Shown piece by piece: positions 8,764-17,158 of a stretch of 64,000 bases of DNA. Under the pieces are notes generated by a model. That model did no database searches. It saw only the letters and a program-made list of their open reading frames with translations, and was not told where the DNA came from. Origin of the DNA: Candidatus Methylopumilus universalis. GTDB lineage: Bacteria > Pseudomonadota > Gammaproteobacteria > Burkholderiales > Methylophilaceae. The translations under genes were made by a program, and so were the position numbers. The stretch covers positions 1 to 64,000 of the forward strand of contig CAMCXI010000003.1 of NCBI GenBank assembly GCA_945883335.1. Direction: 5' to 3'. Numbering within the stretch: the first letter of the stretch is position 1; every line of letters starts with the position of its first letter.

Positions 8764-9872
8764 TCGCATCAAATATTAGCCATTTTAAAATTAGCAGCAC
8801 TGAAGAAATCATTGGCGAGATACGCAATGGTCGCATGGTAATTTTGGTCGATGAAGAAGACCGTGAAAACGAAGGTGACTTAGTCCTCGCAGCACAATTT
8901 GCTTCACCAGAACACATTAATTTTATGGCCAAACACGGCCGCGGCCTGATTTGCTTAACGCTGACTGAAGCACGTTGTCGACAACTTAATCTTACCTCGA
9001 TGGTGGATAAAAACGGTTCAAGCATGCACACCAACTTTACGGTGTCGATCGAAGCTGCAGAGGGCGTTACCACAGGCATTTCAGCCGCTGATCGTTCACG
9101 CACCATACAAGCCGCAGTTGGCAAACAAGCCACAGCGAAAGACATCGTGAGTCCAGGCCATGTATTCCCACTTGCCGCAGAAAACGGCGGCGTATTAGTG
9201 CGTGCTGGCCACACAGAAGCGGGTTGTGATTTAGCCTCACTTGCAGGCTTGGAGCCAGCTTCTGTGATTTGTGAAATTCTAAAAGATGACGGCAGCATGG
9301 CGCGCCTGCCAGACCTCATTGAATTCGCCCAAGCGCATGAACTCAAAATCGGTACGATTGCAGATTTAATTCACTACCGTAGTGAAAACGAATGTTTGGT
9401 CGAGCGTAAAACAGAGCGTCACATTGAAACCCCTTACGGCAAAATGCGTTTAATGGCTTACACCGACCGTATGGCGGAAGAAACGCATTTAGCATTAGTG
9501 AAAGGGACCCCAAGTCCAGATCAAGATGTGCTCGTCCGCGTGCACGAACCATTATCTGTGTTTGATTTATTAGATAACAGTAGCCGAAGCCATTCATGGA
9601 ATATGTTAGAAGCTATGAAAGCGATTAGTAATTCAGCATGCGGTGTCATTGTGATGCTCAATCGGAACGAAAACGGTGAGGAACTACTGAATCGAATTAT
9701 GAACGCAGATGAACCTATCCGAATCAAGCAAGACTTACGAAATTACGGCATAGGCTCTCAAATTTTGCTAGATTTAGGCGTGAGAAAAATGAAACTTCTT
9801 GCAACACCCCGAAAGATGCCAAGCATGGCGGGTTTTGGGCTAGAAGTCACGGGATACTTAGAGTCGACTTAA
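8760..9872 (+). CDS. ribBA: 3,4-dihydroxy-2-butanone 4-phosphate synthase with degenerate GTP cyclohydrolase II domain
   Basis: The N-terminal ~200 residues are a complete RibB domain: the acidic active-site stretch LVDEEDRENEGDL, GRGLICL, and HTEAGCDLASLAG. The C-terminal domain (about 205-370) has the RibA fold, but the zinc/catalytic region that normally reads like HSxCLTGD...RCDCG is replaced by RVHEPLSVFDLLDNSSRSHSW with no cysteines. It should therefore lack GTP cyclohydrolase II activity. Such RibB/RibA-like fusions are known in betaproteobacteria. A separate RibA would be needed and is not in this window. Confidence 0.92.
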   Translation: MIASNISHFKISSTEEIIGEIRNGRMVILVDEEDRENEGDLVLAAQFASPEHINFMAKHGRGLICLTLTEARCRQLNLTSMVDKNGSSMHTNFTVSIEAAEGVTTGISAADRSRTIQAAVGKQATAKDIVSPGHVFPLAAENGGVLVRAGHTEAGCDLASLAGLEPASVICEILKDDGSMARLPDLIEFAQAHELKIGTIADLIHYRSENECLVERKTERHIETPYGKMRLMAYTDRMAEETHLALVKGTPSPDQDVLVRVHEPLSVFDLLDNSSRSHSWNMLEAMKAISNSACGVIVMLNRNENGEELLNRIMNADEPIRIKQDLRNYGIGSQILLDLGVRKMKLLATPRKMPSMAGFGLEVTGYLEST

Positions 9873-9899
9873 TTCAATAGAAAAGATATAATCAGCAAA

Positions 9900-10460
9900 G
9901 TGGAAAACGTCAATCTTACTGGACACTTTCTCATTGCAATGCCCGCAATGAGGGATCCACATTTTGCAAAATCTGTTACTTACATTTGCGAACACAATGA
10001 AACAGGCGCGATGGGAGTGGTGATTAACCATCCTATCGAGATGAAATTAGATGCACTGTTCAAACAAATCAATCTCAACATTTCTGAACTCCCCATCGCA
10101 CAGCAAACTGCCCAATTTGGCGGGCCTGTGCAAATTGAACGCGGCTTTGTATTGCATCATCCGCCAGGCGACTGGGATTGCACCATCGCCATGCTTGGCA
10201 ACACTGCGCTCACCAGCTCAAAAGACATTCTAGAGGCGGTTGCTAATGGCAATGGCCCAGAGAAAATATTGGTGACTTTAGTCTTTGCAGGCTGGTCGCC
10301 CGGCCAACTAGAAGACGAAATCAGCAAAAATGCTTGGCTGACTGTTGAAGCCACGGACTCCGTGATTTTCGATACGCCTAATACAGACAAACTCAATGCC
10401 GCAATGGGCTTATTAGGCTTGGATTTTGCAAACCTTTCCAAGGTGGCTGGTCATGCTTAA
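9900..10460 (+). CDS. yqgE: UPF0301/AlgH family protein YqgE
   Basis: A 186-residue DUF179 protein with the family pattern NLTGHFLIAMPAMRDPHFAKSV near the N-terminus, then GAMGVVINHP and FAGWSPGQLEDEI. The molecular function is unknown. It lies next to ruvX, as in most Proteobacteria. It starts at GTG 9900. Its 3' end overlaps the start of ruvX by eight bases. Confidence 0.9.
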   Translation: MENVNLTGHFLIAMPAMRDPHFAKSVTYICEHNETGAMGVVINHPIEMKLDALFKQINLNISELPIAQQTAQFGGPVQIERGFVLHHPPGDWDCTIAMLGNTALTSSKDILEAVANGNGPEKILVTLVFAGWSPGQLEDEISKNAWLTVEATDSVIFDTPNTDKLNAAMGLLGLDFANLSKVAGHA

Positions 10461-10956
10461 ATCTTTGCAGGCCATCAATAATAACAAAACTATAAAAGCC
10501 TCATTTGAAGGCACAGTGCTAGCCTTTGATTTTGGCCTCAAGCGCATCGGCGTAGCATCAGGTGAACACATGCTCGGCATCGCGCATCCGCTCACTACAC
10601 TCAATGCAGAATCCAACGACGACCGATTTAACTTAATTGCCGACTTAATAAAAGAATGGAAGCCGAGCACTTTGGTGGTTGGTTTACCACTCAGCCTTGA
10701 CGGCGAAGAACACGAAGTCACCCTGCTTTGCAAAAAGTTTGCGCGCCGCATGGATGGACGCTTTAATCTCCCAATTCTGATGATAGACGAGCGACTTAGC
10801 TCCGCAGAAGCTAGCCAGTCGTTAAGTGAAAGTGGCATCAAAGGGCGCAGACAAAAACCAATGTTGGACCAAATTGCGGCGCAAGTCATATTACAATCCT
10901 ACTTCGACATGATTACCCATGAAATGAGCAAACGGCAGCAGCATGAATCTACCTAA
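10453..10956 (+). CDS. ruvX: Holliday junction resolvase-like / pre-16S rRNA nuclease YqgF
   Basis: An RNase H-fold protein of 167 residues. FDFGLKRIGVAS carries the first catalytic aspartate, VGLPLSLDG lies in the middle, and MIDERLSSAEA plus a C-terminal DQIAAQVILQSY complete the fold. In E. coli YqgF matures the 5' end of 16S rRNA. ATG at 10453 is preferred because AAGGTGG lies just upstream; an ATG at 10426 inside yqgE lacks this. It overlaps pyrR by 14 bases. Confidence 0.92.
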   Translation: MLKSLQAINNNKTIKASFEGTVLAFDFGLKRIGVASGEHMLGIAHPLTTLNAESNDDRFNLIADLIKEWKPSTLVVGLPLSLDGEEHEVTLLCKKFARRMDGRFNLPILMIDERLSSAEASQSLSESGIKGRRQKPMLDQIAAQVILQSYFDMITHEMSKRQQHEST

Positions 10957-11455
10957 CGCAGAAACTCTTTTTGAAACGCTCGCTGAACGCATCAAGCCAC
11001 TCATCAAGGCAAATACCGCTGTTGTAGGCATCCATAGTGGCGGCGCTTGGTTGGCTGAGCGTTTGTTGCCTATATTAGGTAAAGATCAAGGGGGTGAAGA
11101 CCTGGCTCACGGCATCTTAGACGTGTCATTTTATCGTGATGACTTCAACGAGCGCGGATTGCACAGCGAAACCAAGCCATCACACATCCCATTTGATGTG
11201 CAAGACAAACACATCCTCTTAATTGATGATGTCTTTTATACGGGCCGCACCATTCGTGCCGCAATGAACGAGTTGTTTGATTACGGCCGCCCTGCAAGCA
11301 TTACGCTTGCAGTTTTAGTGAACCGCGGTGGACGTGAATTACCAATTGCGCCGCAAATTAGCGCTTTTGATACGGAGCTTCCAGATACCCAAAACCTACA
11401 ACTACTCCGCCATGAGAATGGCACTTTTTACTTTACGCTAGAAGAGAACACGTAA
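10943..11455 (+). CDS. pyrR: PyrR bifunctional pyrimidine regulator / uracil phosphoribosyltransferase
   Basis: A 170-residue phosphoribosyltransferase-fold protein with the PRPP loop [20 protein letters not shown] and an N-terminal THSGG-like segment ([15 protein letters not shown]). In Gram-positives PyrR attenuates pyr mRNA; in proteobacteria its regulatory role is less clear. It heads the pyrR-pyrB-pyrC' cluster and overlaps pyrB by one base. I saw no attenuator hairpin because the gene starts inside ruvX. Confidence 0.9.
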   Translation: MNLPNAETLFETLAERIKPLIKANTAVVGIHSGGAWLAERLLPILGKDQGGEDLAHGILDVSFYRDDFNERGLHSETKPSHIPFDVQDKHILLIDDVFYTGRTIRAAMNELFDYGRPASITLAVLVNRGGRELPIAPQISAFDTELPDTQNLQLLRHENGTFYFTLEENT

Positions 11456-12402
11456 TGCAAAATCCTCAACTCACCGATGACGGCGAACTTAAACACCTTC
11501 TGTCCATTGAGGGCTTGCCCAAAAGGATATTGAACCAAATCTTAGACACGGCAGAATCGTTTGTGGGTGTCGCTGAACGCGAAGTGAAAAAAGTACCACT
11601 ACTGCGGGGCAAAACGGTATGTAACCTATTCTTTGAAAACAGCACCCGCACCCGTACCACTTTTGAGATTGCCGCCAAGCGCCTTTCTGCCGACGTGATT
11701 ACGCTAAACGTGAGCACCTCGTCACAATCCAAAGGCGAAACCATACTCGACACCATCGACAACCTCACCGCCATGCACGCTGATATGTTTGTGGTCCGCC
11801 ACGCGCAGTCTGGCGCGGCACATATGATTGCCAAGCACGTTGCTCCGCATATCAGCGTGATCAATGCAGGGGATGGCAGTCATGCTCACCCAACGCAAGG
11901 CTTGTTAGATGTCTTCACCATCCGTAAATACAAACCTGACATGCACAACTTACGTGTCGCCATTGTCGGGGATGTTTTGCACTCTAGAGTGGCGAGATCT
12001 GAAATTCATGCACTCACCACCCTAGGCGTGCCAGAAGTGCGAGTCATTGCCCCTAAAACACTACTGCCGCAAGACGTTGAAAAGCTAGGTGTGCATGTCT
12101 ACCACGATATGAATGAAGGCCTAAAAGATGTAGATGTGGTGATGATGCTCCGCCTACAAAACGAACGCATGACTAGCGCAATGTTGCCTAGCGCGCAGGA
12201 GTATTTTAAAACCTACGGCCTTACCGCAGAAAAACTTGCAGAAGCTAAGCACGATGCCATTGTGATGCACCCTGGCCCGATGAACCGAGGTGTAGAAATC
12301 GATAGCGCGGTAGCGGATGGCACACAGTCCGTCATCTTGCCGCAAGTCACTTACGGAATTGCGGTGCGCATGGCTGTAATGAGCATTTTGGCGGGAAATT
12401 AA
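11455..12402 (+). CDS. pyrB: Aspartate carbamoyltransferase catalytic subunit
   Basis: Condenses carbamoyl phosphate and aspartate in pyrimidine synthesis. The carbamoyl-phosphate loop is visible as [13 protein letters not shown] (about residue 57), followed by [14 protein letters not shown] and HPGPMNRG. The 315-residue length matches the class that assembles with a dihydroorotase-like partner, which is encoded two bases downstream. No PyrI regulatory subunit gene is seen. Confidence 0.95.
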   Translation: MQNPQLTDDGELKHLLSIEGLPKRILNQILDTAESFVGVAEREVKKVPLLRGKTVCNLFFENSTRTRTTFEIAAKRLSADVITLNVSTSSQSKGETILDTIDNLTAMHADMFVVRHAQSGAAHMIAKHVAPHISVINAGDGSHAHPTQGLLDVFTIRKYKPDMHNLRVAIVGDVLHSRVARSEIHALTTLGVPEVRVIAPKTLLPQDVEKLGVHVYHDMNEGLKDVDVVMMLRLQNERMTSAMLPSAQEYFKTYGLTAEKLAEAKHDAIVMHPGPMNRGVEIDSAVADGTQSVILPQVTYGIAVRMAVMSILAGN

Positions 12403-12404
12403 TC

Positions 12405-13676
12405 ATGAAAATACAAATTAAAAACGGCCACTTAATCGATCCTAAAAATGGTATTGATGCCAAACAGGACCTTTACATCGCCGCAGGCAAAATCGCAGGC
12501 ATAGGCAAAGCGCCAGAGGGCTTTGTTGCGAATCAAGTGATTGATGCAAGCAACTTGGTCGTCATCCCTGGCTTAGTGGATTTGTCTGCACGCTTACGGG
12601 AACCTGGCTATGAGCACAAAGCCACGCTAGAGAGCGAGATGAATGCGGCAGCAGCAGCCGGCGTGACCAGCCTTGCTTGTCCTCCAGATACCGACCCAGT
12701 GCTTGATGAGCCGGGCTTGGTAGAAATGCTCAAACACCGCGCCAAACAACTTAACCAAGCGCATGTTTATCCGCTGGGCGCTCTTACCCATCAATTAGCG
12801 GGCAAAGAAATTACCGAAATGTGCGAGCTGAGTGAAGCTGGCTGCGTGGGCTTTTCACAAGCTGACGTTGCCATCAAAGATACGCAAGTATTGTGGCGCG
12901 CGATGCAATATGCTGCAACATTTGGCTTCACCGTATGGCTTCGTCCAGAAGAGCCCTACCTTGCTAAGGACGGGGTAGCACATGATGGCGAAGTTGCGGC
13001 CAGATTGGGTTTAAAAGGTATCCCTGCCGCCGCTGAAACATTAGCCATTGCCAGCATATTGCGCATCGCAAAAGAAACAGGGGCAAAAGTACATCTATGC
13101 CGCCTCTCTACTTCTGAAGGTGTGGAGATGGTGCGCGCTGCAAAAAAAGCAGGGCAACAAGTCACCTGTGATGTCAGCGCAAATCACCTACACCTCACCG
13201 ATTTTGATATTGGCTATTTCGATGCCAACACCCACCTCAAACCACCTGCGCGGAGCCAACGTGACAAAACTGCACTTAGCAATGGCCTAGCCGACGGCAC
13301 GATTGACGCCATTTGTTCAGACCACACGCCAGTGGATGATGATGCAAAACTCTTTCCATTTGCGGAAGCTGAGGCGGGGGCCACAGGCTTAGAATTGCTA
13401 CTACCGCTAACGCTTAAATGGGCAGAAGATAACAAGCTCAAGTTAAGCGATGCGATAAAACACATCACCCAAGTGCCAGCCAATATCTTGGGCGTTAAAG
13501 CAGGCGATTTAAGTTTGAATGCCAGCGCTGATATTTGCGTGTTTGACCCGAAACAATACTGGAAGATAGAGCCCAAAGCGCTCCTCAGCCAAGGTAAGAA
13601 TACGCCTTTCTTAGGCTTAGAACTCGCTGGAAAAGTGAAATATACCCTAGTGAATGGGTATGTGGTGCATGGATAG
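12405..13676 (+). CDS. pyrX: Non-catalytic dihydroorotase homologue PyrC' (PyrX)
   Basis: An amidohydrolase-fold protein of 423 residues. The position where active dihydroorotases have the metal-binding DxHxHLREPG motif reads DLSARLREPGYE, so both histidines are gone. In Pseudomonas and relatives this inactive homologue is the scaffold that holds PyrB in an active dodecamer. The tight pyrB coupling fits that role. CSDHTPVDDDAKLFPF and the C-terminal SADICVFDPK are retained. A catalytic pyrC must lie elsewhere. Confidence 0.9.
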   Translation: MKIQIKNGHLIDPKNGIDAKQDLYIAAGKIAGIGKAPEGFVANQVIDASNLVVIPGLVDLSARLREPGYEHKATLESEMNAAAAAGVTSLACPPDTDPVLDEPGLVEMLKHRAKQLNQAHVYPLGALTHQLAGKEITEMCELSEAGCVGFSQADVAIKDTQVLWRAMQYAATFGFTVWLRPEEPYLAKDGVAHDGEVAARLGLKGIPAAAETLAIASILRIAKETGAKVHLCRLSTSEGVEMVRAAKKAGQQVTCDVSANHLHLTDFDIGYFDANTHLKPPARSQRDKTALSNGLADGTIDAICSDHTPVDDDAKLFPFAEAEAGATGLELLLPLTLKWAEDNKLKLSDAIKHITQVPANILGVKAGDLSLNASADICVFDPKQYWKIEPKALLSQGKNTPFLGLELAGKVKYTLVNGYVVHG

Positions 13677-13699
13677 TTTGAAGGCCTAGCGCAACACCC

Positions 13700-13721
13700 G
13701 TTCGTGCTGAGCTTGTCGAAG
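13700..13721. repeat. Possible REP-like dispersed element
   Basis: The 22 bases of gttcgtgctgagcttgtcgaa resemble the 'ttcgacaagctcag' intergenic motif that recurs in many proteobacterial genomes. Only one copy is visible in this window, so the call rests on memory of the motif, not on repetition seen here. Confidence 0.35.
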
Positions 13722-13787
13722 CAAACAGCTAGGAGCTTTCTAAACGCTCAGGAAGAGCGGATTATTGAGAGTTAAAAAAGGAAATAC

Positions 13788-13810
13788 GGCGGACGGCAAG
13801 CGAGTCCGCC
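13788..13810. other. Stem-loop between pyrX and the zinc-ribbon ORF
   Basis: A perfect seven-pair stem, GGCGGAC (13788-13794) with GTCCGCC (13804-13810), has a nine-base loop. No T-run follows on the plus strand; on the minus strand a T-run appears only after eight bases. It could end pyrX transcription imperfectly or regulate the small downstream ORF. Confidence 0.4.
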
Positions 13811-13824
13811 CAATAAGAACCTAA

Positions 13825-14013
13825 GTGCCTAAACCCGTCCGAACTCGCATTAAAGCTTGCGAGCACTGCAAAGTAGTTAGCGCAACGCTTTATCGTGTAA
13901 TTTACGATCAAACCGCTGCATGGGTCTTGATCTGTAATGAGTGTCGAGTCAAAGTCGAAGGAAATACTGATTATCGCTTCGGTGGTACTTGGAAATCTGA
14001 AAAACGGCACTGA
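13825..14013 (+). CDS. Small zinc-ribbon protein, function unknown
   Basis: A 62-residue basic protein with two CxxC pairs (C12/C15 and C37/C40) separated by an aromatic-rich strand (TLYRVIYDQTAAW) and ending in RFGGTWKSEKRH. The layout is a treble-clef or zinc-ribbon fold. The GTG start is forced by a TAA codon directly in front of it; the ribosome site (AAGAAC) is weak. I recognise only a general likeness to small proteobacterial hypothetical proteins. It sits in a scarred region between pyrX and the pilT remnant. Confidence 0.6.
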   Translation: MPKPVRTRIKACEHCKVVSATLYRVIYDQTAAWVLICNECRVKVEGNTDYRFGGTWKSEKRH

Positions 14014-14116
14014 CCCTAAAATATTATGTCAACTAATATCAGCTTAGAGCTTATTTGCGTGCAATACGCCTTATTTATTGAATCCCAATGCTTCGATAAA
14101 CAGAGCACGAACGGCT

Positions 14117-14565
14117 TTACTTCTCCAGCGTCAAAAATCCTCTCAATTTTGGTGTAATCGACTGCTCAAAATCATCAATCAGTACATAAACTACCGGCAC
14201 AAACAACAAACTTAGTGCGGTAGATGCCAACAAGCCACCTATCACCCGACAGCCATAGGCTCACGAAATGCGTTACCCGCGCCAAAACCAAGCAATAGCG
14301 GCAACATGCCTGCAATCATCGCCACGGAAGTCATCACAATCGGTTTAGCACGCTGTTGGGCAGCTTCTAAAATGGCCTCATGGCGAGATTTACCAGATGC
14401 AATGGTTTCGATAATACAGTCCAACAGCAAGATGCCGTTTTTCCCAACAATGCCTGAGAGCATGAGAATGCCGATGATTGAGGGTAACGAAAGTGATTCG
14501 CCAAACACCCAAAGTGCTAAACAAGCACCAAAAATAGAGAGCGGTAGTGCAACCATAATAGTGAT
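14117..14565 (-). pseudogene. 3' remnant of an HAE1/AcrB-type RND efflux pump
   Basis: Only about the last 150 codons of a ~1000-residue pump remain. The segment TIMVALPLSIFGA, the transmembrane helix with GIVGKNGILLLD, RAKPIVMTSVAMIAGMLP and FREPMAV match the C-terminal membrane bundle of RND pumps. A one-base deletion near 14247 (GTCGGGTGATAGG where GTCGCGGTGATAGG is expected) shifts the frame. Reading resumes as VIGGLLASTALSLLFVPVVY and ends at TAA 14117-14119. Its 5' side is fused in frame to the pilT fragment. Confidence 0.88.
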
Positions 14566-14868
14566 GGAAGGGATGGTTCTGAAAACCGCTCCAGCGCAAC
14601 GGTGTTGATTAAACGCATTGACACGAAAACGGGCTAAATTTTGAATCTCAAATGAAAAATCACACTCAAGCGTTTCTTCAAAAGTCTTGCGCTGCCCATC
14701 ATTCATGATGTCATACAGCATGGCATGCACTTGTACGTGATCAAAAGCCGGCAGATTAATCATACGCAAATCACCATGCACGCGAATCATCGGCGGCAAT
14801 CCAGATGACAAATGCAAGTCGGATGCTTTATTTTTCACTGAAAATGCCAACAAATCGGAAATATCCAC
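14566..14868 (-). pseudogene. pilT: 5' remnant of pilT (type IV pilus retraction ATPase), fused to the RND fragment
   Basis: The first ~101 residues are unmistakably PilT (DISDLLAFSVKNKASDLHLS, ECDFSFEIQNLARFRVNAF, GAVFRTIPS). The Walker A and all later ATPase motifs are missing. The reading frame continues straight into RND pump sequence, giving a 208-codon chimeric ORF. The gene keeps a good ribosome site (AGGAG, GTG start at 14868) and its normal place opposite yggS. A chimeric protein could still be made but cannot be a retraction motor. Confidence 0.9.
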
Positions 14869-14965
14869 ACAGCGCTCCTATATAATCAAACCAATATAAT
14901 CAAAACAATGTACGCAGCGCATGAAAAGCTGTCGTAGTTTAAATAAGCGAACAAACGAACTGATT

Positions 14966-15691
14966 ATGGTCATAAGCCCTGAACGCTTGCAAGCCATGCA
15001 AGCCGATATTAAAGAAGCAGTTACCAAACGTGACACCCGGCACATCGTGAATCAAGATGGCCAGGTATGCTTAGTTGCGGTGAGCAAAACTCAATCGTCG
15101 GAAAAAGTGCGTGAAGCTTACCAAGCAGGTCAACACGCCTTTGGAGAAAACTACCTTCAAGAGGCGTTAAATAAACAAGTTGAATTGGCAGACTTGAAGA
15201 TCGAATGGCATTTTATTGGCCCAATACAAAGTAATAAAACACAGCCTATCGCCCAGCATTTTAGCTGGGTGCATGGCGTGGATAGGCTTAAAATTGCCCA
15301 GCGCCTGAGCGATGCCAGACCGCTAGATTTGCCTCCTTTGCAAATCTGTTTGCAAGTGAATATCAGCGGTGAAGCATCCAAGAGTGGCGTTGCGCCTCAG
15401 GAGCTTTTGGATTTGGTTCAAGCGATTCGCGCACTACCAAACCTTACATTACGTGGCCTGATGACGATCCCAGAGCCTACAGATGATGAGGCTTTGCAAC
15501 GACAACAATTTAAGCAAATGCGCGACTTGCTCAATGATTTAAACAAACAAGGTTTTATGCTTGATACGCTTTCGATGGGCATGTCGAGCGACTATAAAAT
15601 TGCGATTGAAGAAGGTGCGACCATCGTGAGGATTGGATCAGCGATTTTTGGCGCACGCCCCGCAAAAGTGATACTTGAAGACTCAAACTAA
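14966..15691 (+). CDS. yggS: PLP homeostasis protein YggS (YggS/PROSC family)
   Basis: A fold-type III PLP-binding protein without known catalysis that keeps free pyridoxal phosphate in balance. The PLP lysine lies in LVAVSKTQ, followed by FGENYLQEAL and WHFIGPIQSNKT. The C-terminal LSMGMSSDYKIAIEEGATIVRIGSAIFG is diagnostic. I chose ATG 14966 (241 residues); ATG 14921 would add 15 residues not typical of the family. It is first in the yggS-proC-yggT order, divergent from pilT, as in many proteobacteria. Confidence 0.93.
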   Translation: MVISPERLQAMQADIKEAVTKRDTRHIVNQDGQVCLVAVSKTQSSEKVREAYQAGQHAFGENYLQEALNKQVELADLKIEWHFIGPIQSNKTQPIAQHFSWVHGVDRLKIAQRLSDARPLDLPPLQICLQVNISGEASKSGVAPQELLDLVQAIRALPNLTLRGLMTIPEPTDDEALQRQQFKQMRDLLNDLNKQGFMLDTLSMGMSSDYKIAIEEGATIVRIGSAIFGARPAKVILEDSN

Positions 15692-15739
15692 ATTTCGCAC
15701 CATCCAAGAAAATACTAAAAGAAAAAATGAAAGCCAAAA

Positions 15740-16576
15740 ATGACTGAACACACGCTGGGAAAAATTTGTTTTATTGGCGGCGGCAATATGGCACGCGCCC
15801 TTATCGGCGGCTTGCAAACCAATGGCTACCTCATGAGCGACATTAACGTAATTGAGCCTGATGCTGAAAAACGCACACAGCTCCATGGGGATTTTGGCGT
15901 ATTGGTGACTGAGCAATTGCCTAGCGTTGCAATGGCGGACATTGTGGTGTTGGCTGTTAAGCCTCAGCAACTTCGCGATCTATCCATTTTCTTGGGCAGC
16001 CTATTGCAAAAACAATTGTTGATTTCTATCGCGGCTGGTATTCGTGCGAAAGATATTGCCCGCTGGCTTGGTGGCTATCAATCGATTATTCGCGTCATGC
16101 CGAACACACCAGCGCAAATTCAATTAGGCGTGTCAGCACTTTATGCCATGCCTGAAGTGACACAAGCCCAGCATGTGCAAGCGGAAACAATCTTAAAAGC
16201 CGTCGGCGAGATTTTGTGGCTAGACGAAGAAGCTAAAATGGATGCTGTGACTGCAATTTCAGCCAGTGGCCCAGCGTATGTATTTTATTTTATTGAAGCC
16301 ATGCAACAGGCGGCTTTGGAATTGGGCCTAAATCAAGATCAAGCAAAAATACTCAGCCTACAAACCTTTATTGGTGCCAGCAAATTAGCCCAACAGAGCC
16401 ACGAATCACCAGCGACATTACGAAGCCAAGTGACCTCAAAAGGCGGCACCACTGAGCAAGCGATTTTGACGATGGAAAGCGCAACCGTAAAATCTTCTAT
16501 TATTAAAGCGGCCAAAGCGGCAGCGGCACGCTCAGAAGAGCTTGGTGATATTTTGGGTAAGGATAAATCATGCTGA
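15740..16576 (+). CDS. proC: Pyrroline-5-carboxylate reductase
   Basis: The final step of proline synthesis. The Rossmann N-terminus IGGGNMARALIGGL, the VKPQQL segment, RVMPNTPAQI and the C-terminal signature SKGGTTEQAILTME are all present. The length of 278 residues is normal. Its end overlaps yggT by seven bases. Confidence 0.95.
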   Translation: MTEHTLGKICFIGGGNMARALIGGLQTNGYLMSDINVIEPDAEKRTQLHGDFGVLVTEQLPSVAMADIVVLAVKPQQLRDLSIFLGSLLQKQLLISIAAGIRAKDIARWLGGYQSIIRVMPNTPAQIQLGVSALYAMPEVTQAQHVQAETILKAVGEILWLDEEAKMDAVTAISASGPAYVFYFIEAMQQAALELGLNQDQAKILSLQTFIGASKLAQQSHESPATLRSQVTSKGGTTEQAILTMESATVKSSIIKAAKAAAARSEELGDILGKDKSC

Positions 16577-17145
16577 CTAATGCACTGGTGTTTTTATTGA
16601 ATACGCTCCTGGGACTGCTGAGCCTAGCTTTTTTACTCCGCTTTTATTTACAGGCAACCAATGCGCCCTTCCGCAACCCATTTTCACATGCCGTGCTTAC
16701 TATTACCGACTTTGCAGTAATTCCTTTGAGGCGCTTCGTGCCAAGCATGTTCAAGCTAGATACCTCCACACTACTGCTTGCATTTGCAACACAACTAATC
16801 TTGCAATTCGCACTGAGGTACTTGGGTGGTTTTCCATTTGCTTTGACAGGAAACTCTATTTGGCTGGGCCTTGCAGGCTTGTCAGCCCTGCATGTGGTAA
16901 GCTTGAGTGTGGATTTATTTTTGTATGCGATCGTTGCGCAAGCCTTGCTCAGCTGGGTAAATCCATATACCCCAATTGCACCAGCATTGGACGCATTAAC
17001 AAGACCAATCCTTAATCCTATTCGTCAAATCATTCCAACGCCAAATGGACTGGATTTTTCACCTTTGATCGCCATTCTCGCGGCACAATTGCTTCAAATG
17101 TTGGTGTTTGCGCCTTTGGAAATGGCAATTACAAAGCTGTTTTAG
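16570..17145 (+). CDS. yggT: YggT family integral membrane protein
   Basis: A 191-residue protein with two YGGT repeats. Each has a hydrophobic helix followed by a loop with NPxxxA and a PLRRFVPS- or PIRQIIPT-like motif. It is predicted to lie in the inner membrane with about four helices. Homologues have been linked to osmotic and stress tolerance, but the biochemical role is not known. It is convergent with rng, 13 bases away. Confidence 0.9.
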   Translation: MLTNALVFLLNTLLGLLSLAFLLRFYLQATNAPFRNPFSHAVLTITDFAVIPLRRFVPSMFKLDTSTLLLAFATQLILQFALRYLGGFPFALTGNSIWLGLAGLSALHVVSLSVDLFLYAIVAQALLSWVNPYTPIAPALDALTRPILNPIRQIIPTPNGLDFSPLIAILAAQLLQMLVFAPLEMAITKLF

Positions 17146-17158
17146 CAGTCAGGCCAAC

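Noticed and set aside
8705-9346. 213-codon open frame on the minus strand across ribBA
   Set aside because: It is fully opposite a clear ribBA gene; its composition (Ser/Arg/Ala-rich, no domain) is typical of a shadow frame.
13700-13721. REP-associated transposase (RAYT) system
   Set aside because: Only one motif copy and no Y1 transposase is present, so this is listed only as a possible repeat.
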